Origin: Chrysochromulina tobinii
Taxonomy: Eukaryota; Haptophyta; Prymnesiales; Chrysochromulinaceae
Direction: 5' to 3'
DNA length: 25,258 bases
NCBI GenBank assembly: GCA_001275005.1
Contig: JWZX01001185.1
Span: 1-25,258 of the forward strand
Positions 1 to 7,575 of this stretch are shown piece by piece (the stretch's first letter is position 1; each line of letters starts with the position of its first letter). Under the pieces are notes generated by a model, which worked only from the letters and a program-made list of their open reading frames with translations, did no database searches and had not been told where the DNA came from. The position numbers and the translations under genes are program-made.

Positions 1-344
1 CGCATGGACCCATCAGAAATCCCAGGGATTGACATACGAAAACAGGGAGTTTTCTGCCCAAATGAACCCCACCCCGGTTTACCGCGCCCCGGGCACCGAC
101 CGGAGCGAAACTCCTGGGGCTGGGTCCGGTCCGCCTGGTTGTCCCCGAGCGTCCGCCTATCGACGCCGGCGCGACCCGCGCCGTGCGTTACGTTACGTAC
201 CATTTCCATAACGATTACGCGCGCTAACCCGTACCTTATGCGCGACGCTACGCCGAGAGCGCATTGCGAGAGCGCGGACGCAGAGCCCGCGCGGGCGGGG
301 TGTGTTCCTGTCTGTGAGCCTACTGTGTACGGTACCCGGTAACA
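1..344. other. Intergenic / 3' flank of the GDSL gene, no gene seen
   Basis: No convincing coding region on either strand. The open frames here are low in recognisable motifs and look like GC-driven chance frames. The only structure I see is a GTAC dyad at 327-335 (two GTAC cores five bases apart), just beyond the stop codon of the minus-strand hydrolase. Similar dyads occur in other intergenic parts of the window. Confidence 0.5.
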
Positions 345-1322
345 TCACGATCCGCCGCAAATGTCCTTCTCACCTTTGTCCCCCTTGTGTCCCCCAAAGG
401 TGCCTTCCACCGGCGCGAGCACCAGGTTCTCACAACGCACCGAGAGCACGGCCCCACCCTCCTCGAGCTCCACGCCCAGCCGTCGCCCCTCGCCACCACC
501 CGAGGGCGGGTCACGCGCGCTCAGCCTGCCATACTTGCCGTTGTGCTGCGCCGCCTTCGTCAAGCCGAAGATCGAGACGCGCGCGCCAGGGTGCCATCCA
601 GGCTCGGCATCGGCATCGGCCGCCGACGCCGCCGACGGTCCCGCTGGCATAGGCGCCATGTTGGGCGCTCCGCGCGTCGCGCGGACAAAGTCGGCGATCT
701 GCGGCGCGAGCGCGCGCCCAAAGGCCTCGTAGCCGCGCTGGGACAGGTGCAGCCCGTCGGGTTCCCACAGCCCATTCGTGCCGCTGTACGGCACGAGAGC
801 GGACGCGTCGACGAAGTGCACCTGGTGGGCGGGTTGCTTCGCGGCCCAAGCCCGGATGGCCTCGTTTGCATCCAAACGCACCCGGAAGGGAGGGCTGCGC
901 GTCTCGAAATAGACCGCACCCTTACTCTCCGGGATGGTCATGGCCACCGAGCGCGCGCCGGCCTCGTGCGCATAAGCATGCAGCGTGGCGAGATTGGACA
1001 CGGTCCTCTGCGTCGGCATGGGACCGTGGCCATAGTCGGCGAGGTCATTGGTGCCTCCAAGGATGAGCACCACGTCGTACCGATGACGGCGCAGCTGCGT
1101 GCGGTACCCTGGCCAGGACATCGGGACGACGTCAGTCACGTTCTGTTCATCCGCAGTGTCGAGCATCTGCTGCGTCGTGAAGCCCGAGAGGCCTATGTGG
1201 TCGCAGACGACGTCTGAGCCGAGGAGACTTTGGAGCAGCGGCGCCCACGGTGCGAAGGCATGCCCCATGTGGTGATAGCCCGCCGTGAGTGAATCGCCGA
1301 AGGCCAGGAGGCGCAGCTTCAT
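345..1322 (-). CDS. GDSL/SGNH-family hydrolase (esterase or lysophospholipase-like) with a C-terminal beta-barrel-like module
   Basis: A 325-residue protein that starts at the ATG at 1322 and ends at TGA 347-345. Block I GDSLTAG sits at residues 9-15, with Ser11 the expected nucleophile. The oxyanion-hole block is seen as GGTNDLADYG and the catalytic Asp/His block as PDGLHLS. This is the single-domain bacterial-style SGNH fold, which hydrolyses esters of lipids or acylated glycans; the substrate cannot be read from the sequence. There is no signal peptide, because block I begins within ten residues of the start, so a cytosolic enzyme is expected. After an Ala-rich linker, the last ~80 residues carry a module of the form G(x)NGKYGRL...GVELEEGG..LSVRCENL. 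It resembles the short SH3-like repeat common in algal proteins and is probably a binding module (inference). The gene lies 134 bp behind the GT31 stop on the same strand. Confidence 0.88.
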   Translation of the reverse strand: MKLRLLAFGDSLTAGYHHMGHAFAPWAPLLQSLLGSDVVCDHIGLSGFTTQQMLDTADEQNVTDVVPMSWPGYRTQLRRHRYDVVLILGGTNDLADYGHGPMPTQRTVSNLATLHAYAHEAGARSVAMTIPESKGAVYFETRSPPFRVRLDANEAIRAWAAKQPAHQVHFVDASALVPYSGTNGLWEPDGLHLSQRGYEAFGRALAPQIADFVRATRGAPNMAPMPAGPSAASAADADAEPGWHPGARVSIFGLTKAAQHNGKYGRLSARDPPSGGGEGRRLGVELEEGGAVLSVRCENLVLAPVEGTFGGHKGDKGEKDICGGS

Positions 1323-1456
1323 GGTCGCCTCACACGCAAAAACTTATAGCGTTCGGGTGTGAATTGCGAGGACCTCTGGTGAATTGGTTTGGATCAAGAT
1401 TCTACTTGTCCCCCTGCCACCGGGACCTGTGGGCGGGCCGCGGAGCGTGTCAGGTG

Positions 1457-2723
1457 TCACCCCGCCGGTCGACTCGGCTCCGCGAAAAAGGAGGCGCTAC
1501 TATTCTGCAGCTGCATGGGCAGCTTTGTTCGCTTATTAAAGCGCATCGAGAGCATGTTCGTCTTCTGGTCAAAATCCAGCGTGATCTCGCCCTCTCGAAT
1601 CTGCTGCTGCACGCGCTTATCGAAGACGAAGGCGCCCTTGGGAAGCTCAATCTCGGCATCGCGAGCACAGCGGATCGCATCATGAGGGAGGCCGTCGTGG
1701 AGGCGCGTCCACACGTAGGTCATGCCGGCCGCGCCTTTGATCCGGTGGATCACGATCGCGTTCGATTTCGGCTGCTGGTACAGGCCACCGTTCCGAAAGC
1801 AGCCGAGATTTGTAGCTCGCGCGTTGATCCCGACAAAGGAGATGTTGAACCGATGAAGCTGTCGTAACCGCCAGAGCCAGTAGCCGAGCGCGACATCCTC
1901 GTTGCTCTCGCGCGTGCGCTGGAACCCACTCGCGTTCGCCGCGCTCGCGAAGGCGGCCACGTCGGCCGAGCTGCCGAGCGCCTGGACCAAAGGTCGAGAG
2001 AGCAACTGAAAGGCGCCGAGCGGGAACGGAAAGGGCGGCACCATGCCGCGCGCCGCGCAGCCCCGCGCCTTCCAAGGCCGTACTGAGTCCTGCCACGACC
2101 AGCCGCACATGCGGAACGTGCTCGGGTTGTAGCCCGCGTGGGCCAGCGGCGCATAGCACAGGTGCGGCGTGTCGGCGGAGGCCCGCGCGAGATCGCGGAG
2201 CAGATTGGGCACGTGCACTGCGCACACGCTCACATGCGCGCGCGCAACGGCGTGCGTGAGAATAGGCTTCAGTAAAGGGCGTATGGGGCGGCGGCGGGGA
2301 TACGGCTACGCTCTCATTGCGCGGACCGTAAGTGTCATCGTCAACCTTGACGGCGTGAGTCAGCCAGTGAATCGCACTCGACGCTGCGCGCCACCATGCA
2401 AATACCTTTGACATGGTGAGCATGCGAGGCTCCTCGACATCGAGCCAGAGAACGTCAGTTGCGTCAAAAGATTTTCGCTCGCGCTTCGTTAGGCCACGTT
2501 CTCCCAGCGCGAAGCACACAAGCAGCTCTTCGCCCACGCCCGGATATCGCATCCATGAATTGCGTATGGCATTGCGCCGCTTTGTACCAGGCGCGCGTGG
2601 TCCGGATAGCACTCCGGCTAGCACACGCAGCGCAGAGGGCGGACTTTGCGTGGTCAGCGAGCTTGACGAGGACGCAACCGCTCCACAGGACAGGCAGCGG
2701 CAAGAGAAAGCGTCGATCGCCAT
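1457..2723 (-). CDS. GT31-family beta-1,3-glycosyltransferase (galactosyltransferase-like), two exons
   Basis: Exon 1 is 2723-2327 and exon 2 is 2217-1457; splicing gives about 385 residues. GT31 landmarks appear in order: RRNAIRNSW near the N-terminus, the DVLWLDVEEPRMLTMSK region, the metal-binding KVDDDTYVHVPNLL (DxD type, made by joining the two exons), GAFQLLSR, and the late acidic ESNEDVALGYWL motif. Family members transfer galactose or GlcNAc from UDP-sugars to glycans in the Golgi. The first in-frame ATG is at 2723. The N-terminus that follows is Cys/Ser-rich but has no strong type II membrane anchor, unusual for this family, so the true 5' end may lie elsewhere. A C-terminal extension of ~90 residues follows the core. 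Neighbours: divergent from the kinase and upstream of the GDSL gene on the same strand. Confidence 0.85.
2218..2326 (-). other. Spliceosomal intron in the GT31 gene (109 nt, phase 1)
   Basis: On the minus strand the intron begins GTCCGC at 2326 and ends GCGCAG at 2218. Removing it joins the frame ending in DDDTY to the frame starting HVPNLL through a split Val codon (g|tg). This restores the continuous GT31 DDDTYVHVPNLL segment. Reading through instead would destroy the family alignment in both frames. It is the only intron I can demonstrate in the window. Confidence 0.85.
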
Positions 2724-2863
2724 CGAAACCGTGAAGTGCCACAAGAGCTGTGAACGCGTATCGCTTCCGAACCACGACACTATGCAATCTTTACGGCCCT
2801 TAGTTCTGTTTACTTGACGACTTTGGCGTGTTTCACGTGTTTTGGCGAACTCGCGATCGCGAA
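2724..2863. promoter_or_regulatory. Shared divergent promoter region with a CACGTG box
   Basis: The 140 bp between the two start codons must hold the 5' flanks of both the GT31 gene (minus) and the kinase gene (plus). A palindromic CACGTG (G-box/E-box core) lies at 2834-2839, about 25 bp before the kinase ATG. No clear TATA box was seen. The function of the box is inference. Confidence 0.4.
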
Positions 2864-4780
2864 ATGGGCGCAGGCTGCTCGTGTCGGCGAGAGCGACGCG
2901 ATGTGGACAATGTGCGCAGGGTGGAGGAGAGGACCGTCGAGACCATCGAGAGGAAGGCGGGCTCTATGACGCTGGCGCGCGTCAACCAGTACCGTATGGA
3001 GCAGGTGCTGGGCAAGGGCTCCTTTGGCGCCGTGTACAGAGCGAGCGACATGGCGCGCAGGGATGCGGTTGCGGTCAAGGTCATGGACAAGGCGGAGCTA
3101 CGCAAGAAGATGAAGCAGCTCGGCAATAAGCCTCAGGAGCTCATGCCACAGGGCACGATCGTCTCGAACTCGATCCTCAAGGAGATCGCCGTGATGAAGC
3201 GCGTGCGGCACGCACACTGCGCCTGTCTCTTCGAGGTGATCGACGACCCGCTGGGCGACCGCATCTTCCTCGTGATGGAGCTGCTCTTGGGTGGGCAGGT
3301 CATGGACGAGCCCAATCTGCCCGCAAATCAGACATTTTTGGAGGAGTGGATGGCGCGTTCAGTATTCCGCAATCTGCTGGATGGGCTTCAGTACCTACAC
3401 TGCAACGGGATCTTGCACCGCGACATCAAGCCCGAGAACATCGTGTACTCGGAGCGCCCCTCGTTTGGGCGCGGCCATTGGATGGAGAACTTTGACCAGG
3501 TCGGCAGCGCCGTCGCGGGCTCCGTGGCGGGCGTGTTGCACGTGGGCACGAGTGTGAGCAAGGGACTGATTCATGTGACGGGAGACGTTCTAGAGGGCGT
3601 GGCGTCGACTGTGGCGCACGGCGCAAAGGACGCGTGGCGCGTCTCGTCAAAAGCCTTGCATCATTCGTTGTCGAGCAGCTCCCTTGGCGACCGTTACACT
3701 TTGGGCGACCCTTTGTCTAGTGACTCTCCCTCACCGATGCCGGCGACGCCACGATCGTCCATGACACGATCATTTAGGGGCGGCGCCATGAGCGGTGCAG
3801 TGGCGCCACGAGCCGGCGTGGCGGCCGCGACGGTGGTCGCCTCCATCAACGGACTGTCGACCGCCGTTGCCCACGCGACAGTACGTTTCGTCAACGCCGC
3901 GAGCGGGGCAATCCACGACGCCGTTGACGAAGTCCATCGCGAGGTGTCTTTCGCGGGCGAGGTTGCGGGAGATCTTGTCGACGGTGTCGTGGGGAAGGGG
4001 CTGACCCACACTCACTGGGCCCCTCCCGCGAAGCTGCTCGACTTTGGCATCTCGCAGGTTTGCGTGCGTGCATGCGTCGATAGCTTCGCCTCGGCCAAGG
4101 AGAAGACGACGCGCTTCCGGAGCAAACGGAGGGTGCTGCGCAGCAGCACCTCGTACTTCAACGACACGCTGGAAAAGGCGACGGGCACGCCGCCCTACTT
4201 TGCCCCGGAGATGCTGGTGGGGAAACCTTTTCGAGGCCGGCCGGCGGACGTTTGGGCGGCCGGCGTCACCCTCGCGATGATCACGGGAGGTCGCATGCCT
4301 TATTGGGCGGATAACGTCCCCGAGATTTGGCGCCAGATCGAGCGAGATGAGCCCGTCCTGGCCGAGCACCTGTCGCCGCCGCTGCGCGAGCTGCTGCTTC
4401 TGATGCTTCGGAAAGATCCTGCGGAGCGCCCGACGCTCGCGGCGCTGCAGGAGCACCCGTGGGTGACCGACAATGGCGCTCTGCCAGTTTCGGAACCACC
4501 GGCGACCTTCACGGTGGATGAGGCTGACGTGGCCACCGCCGTCCAACGTGCCTTCGTGGGGCTGACACTCTTCAAGTGTGCTTCCAAGTGGAAACGGCTG
4601 CCCGCGCGCAAGCGGGCGGCAAGGGAGGCCGCCAAGAGGCACGGGTTCGTAAGCCATGCCGATTGGGCCCCCGACAAGCCCTTTATCTGCCACGATCCGC
4701 CTTCCGCCGCTGCAGAAGCTCTCAGCCGAAGCTCTGTGCAGAAGAAACGAGGCGACCCACCGAATCTGCAGAAGGTGTGA
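2864..4780 (+). CDS. CaMKK-like Ser/Thr protein kinase with an N-myristoylation signal and large kinase-core insertions
   Basis: 638 residues from the first in-frame ATG at 2864. The start MGAGCSC fits an N-myristoylation signal (Gly2, Ser6) with Cys5 and Cys7 as palmitoylation candidates. The kinase domain is complete: glycine loop LGKGSFGAVY, Lys72 in AVAVK, HRDIKPEN (H185-N192), DFG (D393), APE (E449). The C-lobe reading LRKDPAERPT...EHPWVT and the following VDEADVATAV segment resemble CaMKK/SnRK-activating kinases, which phosphorylate AMPK- or CaMK-type kinases on the activation loop. Two oddities: about 185 extra residues lie between HRDxKPEN and DFG, and the DFG-APE segment is about 57 residues, roughly twice the usual. 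All catalytic residues are present, so activity is expected. The last ten codons fall within a 34-bp tandem repeat. Confidence 0.88.
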   Translation: MGAGCSCRRERRDVDNVRRVEERTVETIERKAGSMTLARVNQYRMEQVLGKGSFGAVYRASDMARRDAVAVKVMDKAELRKKMKQLGNKPQELMPQGTIVSNSILKEIAVMKRVRHAHCACLFEVIDDPLGDRIFLVMELLLGGQVMDEPNLPANQTFLEEWMARSVFRNLLDGLQYLHCNGILHRDIKPENIVYSERPSFGRGHWMENFDQVGSAVAGSVAGVLHVGTSVSKGLIHVTGDVLEGVASTVAHGAKDAWRVSSKALHHSLSSSSLGDRYTLGDPLSSDSPSPMPATPRSSMTRSFRGGAMSGAVAPRAGVAAATVVASINGLSTAVAHATVRFVNAASGAIHDAVDEVHREVSFAGEVAGDLVDGVVGKGLTHTHWAPPAKLLDFGISQVCVRACVDSFASAKEKTTRFRSKRRVLRSSTSYFNDTLEKATGTPPYFAPEMLVGKPFRGRPADVWAAGVTLAMITGGRMPYWADNVPEIWRQIERDEPVLAEHLSPPLRELLLLMLRKDPAERPTLAALQEHPWVTDNGALPVSEPPATFTVDEADVATAVQRAFVGLTLFKCASKWKRLPARKRAAREAAKRHGFVSHADWAPDKPFICHDPPSAAAEALSRSSVQKKRGDPPNLQKV

Positions 4781-4888
4781 ACGAGGCGACCCACCGAATC
4801 TGCAGAAGGTGTGAACGAGGCGACCCACCGAATCTGCAGAAGGTGTGAACGAGGCGACCCACCGATTCGATTCTGCAGAAGGTGTGAG
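4748..4888. repeat. 34-bp tandem repeat, four copies, spanning the kinase stop codon
   Basis: Units begin at 4748, 4782, 4816 and 4850, giving an exact 34-bp period. The first three are essentially identical; the fourth carries a 5-bp insertion (duplicated ttcga-type bases near 4865). The kinase TGA at 4778-4780 is in unit 1, so the repeat contributes the C-terminal residues RGDPPNLQKV. There are no unique spacers, so this is a minisatellite and not a CRISPR array. Confidence 0.93.
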
Positions 4889-4948
4889 CTGTTTCAACTA
4901 TCACTACTTACGAGTGACCGCGCTCGTGCATCGAGACTCGCGCGGCGC

Positions 4949-5030
4949 GCTGTATGTAGCGCCGCCTGTCAGGCCGTATGTAGCGCTGTATGTAGCGCTG
5001 TATGTAGCGCCGCTTGTCGGGCCTGCCCCG
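4949..5030. repeat. Degenerate short tandem repeat (GTATGTAGCGC core)
   Basis: The core gtatgtagcgc occurs four times in about 60 bp. Two copies in the middle are spaced by exactly 11 bp, and the outer copies are each followed by a similar gcc(g/t)cctgtc-like segment. This is a simple local duplication with no evident function. Confidence 0.75.
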
Positions 5031-5486
5031 GACGGGACGTATATACTCGCCCGGCGCTGGGGCCAGCACGGCGCGGCCCTCGGCGCACCGTCCCAGTCAG
5101 ACCCGCAGCCCGATGCCCGTTCCTCGGCGCGGACGTGAACACGTGATTTGTGGATCCGATGATCCATGATCGTCGATTGTGCGTTCCGCTCGCCGGCTCG
5201 GTTATGTCCCGGATAACTGTGCACTCGGACTCGCGCCGGTGCGCACTCTGACTCTCGGGTCTCGGCGCTGGTCCGACACGTCCGCGCTGACGGTCGTGAG
5301 CCATGCGGTACGAGCTCTGACGGCTGGCCGCACCGGCACAGCAGAGAGGGATGGCGCACAGTCTATTTTTAGCCAACCTACACGACCAATTGCCTACAAC
5401 GCTACTACCCACCACCCCTGTACCCCAGTCGCGGCGCCCGTGTTCGTGTTGCAATTTCACAGCTACTCAAAGTTGAAGTTAATTGA

Positions 5487-5708
5487 AGAGCTGTGAGTTC
5501 AATTGTGTGAGTTGCATTCTCATCAGAATCGGATTCTCACACATACGGCTCGTCGCAATAGTTGTAGCAGCTGTGAGTTTAAAACTCGCAGCTCGACAAG
5601 TTGTCGAGCTGCGAGCGTTTACACTCACAGCTGCTAAATGTTGCGACGAGCTGTGAGAATGCAACTCACAGCTGCTTGAAAAGTTGGAGCCTCTTTCACA
5701 GCTCCTTA
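5487..5708. repeat. Long imperfect inverted repeat (foldback/MITE-like hairpin) centred at 5600
   Basis: The centre is a perfect 15-bp inverted repeat with a one-base spacer (5585-5599 / 5601-5615). Pairing continues outward with few mismatches through 5565-5636 and, after an extra ~24-nt segment in the left arm, through the ttgcgacgag/ctcgtcgcaa and gagttgcattctca/tgagaatgcaactc blocks to about 5487 and 5708. Each arm contains several copies of agctgtgag. A transcript would fold into a hairpin of roughly 100 bp. No transposase or clear target-site duplication was seen. A foldback or MITE-type element is the most likely identity. Confidence 0.8.
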
Positions 5709-6019
5709 CAAAATGTAGGAACACCCTTTACCCGCACAGAGTCCTCAACGCCGCCAGCGCGCGCATGCTCCGCGTCTCATATGGGGTCATGTAAGGTGTG
5801 TGTATTCTGAGCGGGCAGTAACAGTGCCGTAGCACCGGCTGTCGCGTCTGTCGTGTTAACGTTCACAAACGGGACACACGGGACACATCCGTTACTGTTC
5901 GACTGTCTCGAGGTAATGTATTTTTGAACCGTCAGTAAGTTCAATAGGATGGAAGTTGAGAATTCGTCAACACATGAAGAGCCGCAGCCGCTCGCTCGCT
6001 CTCCCTCAAGGGACTCGGG

Positions 6020-7321
6020 ATGTTGCGGTGGCACTTCGTGCTCGTCCTTCTGCCGACATGCAGCGCCATCGTGTTTATGCCGCCTCCGAGTTCACGGGAT
6101 GCATTCGCCAAGGTGCAACGGCGGGCGCCTCGTTCCGCCCAAGTGGTTGCACTTCAGCTTTCAAGGCCGGCTGAGGCTCCCGAATCTGCCAACTACCAAG
6201 TGCCTGAAGACGACTCGACCCGCATGGCTGTGTGGAATCGGCGCTTCCCAATCCAGTGGCGAGTCCTAAGTTTGCTGGTGCTTCAGAATTCGGTCACAAC
6301 CTGTCTTGTCCGGCGAACGAGGCAACCGCACGCAGACGGGTCGATCCTGTATCTTGGCGGCGCGGCCGTGCTGGTGAGCGAGGTTCTCAAGCTGCTTGTT
6401 TGCTTGGTCGCGGTGGCGAGATCAGCCGGTGGCCTCAGAGGCCTTGCTCGCGAGCTGCGCTATACATTCAGCCGTGTCGGCGACACAGCACGCATGGGCG
6501 TGACCGCGCTCTCGTACGGGCTGCAAAACCAACTCTACTACGTGGCGCTGAGCCACATGTCGGCCACCTCGTACCAGCTGTGGTCGCAGACCAAGATCCT
6601 CTTCACCGCACTTTTCTTCGTCAACCTGCTCGGGCAGCAGCTCCGGCCGCGCCAGTGGCTTGCTCTCGGGCTCCTGGCTGCGGGTGTCGGTCTGGTTCAG
6701 CTCGCAGATGCAGCCGGCGCCGCGGCGGCGGGTGGCGCGGCGACGTCCGTTGCAGCAGCGAGTGGCTTGGCGATTGGGATCGCGGCGGTGCTGACCTCGA
6801 GCATTTTGAGCGGCTTCGCCAGCGTGTACCTCGAAAAGGCGCTCAAGCAAGCTCAGTGCGAGATAGATGCAGAGGGTTGCGACGTCCAAGGGGCAAGGCG
6901 GGAGCCCATGTCGCTGTGGCTGCGCAATGTGCAACTGGGCGCCTTTGCGATCCCACAGGCGGCGCTGCTACTGCTCGCCTCGCCGTCCTCGCGAGCGGTG
7001 CTGCGCACCCACGGCGTGCTTGCCGGCTTCACTCCGGTCGTGTGGCTCGCCACAGCGCTAACCGCGATCGGAGGGCTTCTAGTGGCGACAGTCGTTAAGC
7101 ATACGAACACCGTATTGAAGACGTACGCGACGGCGACGGCGATCTTGGTCACGTGCATCGCCACTGCGATCGCTACGCGCGCGCCGCCGTCGCCAGGCTT
7201 CGTACTTGGGCTCGGCACGGTGCTCTTCTCGATGGGCCTCTACAACGGCGTGAGCTGCAAGGCGGTCTTGCGGAAATGGCTCTCGCGACGGCGGAAAGAT
7301 TCTGGAAGCAAAGCGACATGA
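6020..7321 (+). CDS. Nucleotide-sugar transporter (SLC35A/NST family) with an N-terminal leader
   Basis: 433 residues from the ATG at 6020. The NST core (about residues 72-420) is hydrophobic throughout, consistent with about ten helices, and carries family signatures: SYGLQNQLYYVALSH, SYQLWSQTKILFTALFF, RQWLALGLLAAGVGLVQL, SGFASVYLEKALK, WLRNVQLG and VVKHTNTVLKTYAT. The family (UDP-galactose, UDP-GlcNAc and CMP-sialate carriers) exchanges nucleotide sugars for nucleoside monophosphates, usually in the Golgi; substrate cannot be assigned. It is about 70 residues longer than usual at the N-terminus. The extra part starts with a hydrophobic signal-like segment (LRWHFVLVLLPTCSAIVF) followed by a basic, Ser/Pro-rich stretch poor in acidic residues, as in a cleaved leader or a bipartite plastid presequence. 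The C-terminus is basic (KWLSRRRK). A role supplying the nearby GT31 enzyme is possible but not shown. Confidence 0.88.
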   Translation: MLRWHFVLVLLPTCSAIVFMPPPSSRDAFAKVQRRAPRSAQVVALQLSRPAEAPESANYQVPEDDSTRMAVWNRRFPIQWRVLSLLVLQNSVTTCLVRRTRQPHADGSILYLGGAAVLVSEVLKLLVCLVAVARSAGGLRGLARELRYTFSRVGDTARMGVTALSYGLQNQLYYVALSHMSATSYQLWSQTKILFTALFFVNLLGQQLRPRQWLALGLLAAGVGLVQLADAAGAAAAGGAATSVAAASGLAIGIAAVLTSSILSGFASVYLEKALKQAQCEIDAEGCDVQGARREPMSLWLRNVQLGAFAIPQAALLLLASPSSRAVLRTHGVLAGFTPVVWLATALTAIGGLLVATVVKHTNTVLKTYATATAILVTCIATAIATRAPPSPGFVLGLGTVLFSMGLYNGVSCKAVLRKWLSRRRKDSGSKAT

Positions 7322-7575
7322 GTTGTGTGCTTTGCCACAGAGTATGGATATGTTCGATTTCGCAATGAGGACTATTTTTGTATTGTCGATTGTGCGCATG
7401 CAAATATCGAACTTCGTAGCCTTCATTATTCGATTATAGCTACTCATTACATGTAGCACGATCGTGCCTCAACCGAACGGTCGGCGAGACCACTCTAGGA
7501 CGGTCAGTTGTGGCCATCTCAATTGTCGCAAGGCCTTCCGCTCACAAACAGCAAGGATCTACGCTTTGCATCCAA

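Larger units (their letters stand above)
4889..6019. other. Intergenic region, repeat-rich, no gene seen
   Basis: About 1.1 kb between the kinase repeat and the transporter ATG. Open frames here are short and lack family motifs. It holds a short degenerate tandem block (4949-5030) and a long imperfect inverted repeat centred at 5600. The 3' flank of the kinase gene and the promoter of the transporter gene must lie here, but I could not place either. Confidence 0.6.

Noticed and set aside
387-1217. Plus-strand 276-codon frame opposite the GDSL gene
   Set aside because: Antisense shadow with no motifs; the minus strand carries all SGNH blocks.
1680-2326. Unspliced continuation of the GT31 first-exon frame
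   Set aside because: After DDDTY the frame turns into Arg/Ala-rich shadow sequence, while the GT31 motifs continue in another frame past a GT-AG intron.
4748-4888. CRISPR-like array
   Set aside because: Units are directly adjacent with a 34-bp period and no unique spacers, in a eukaryotic context.
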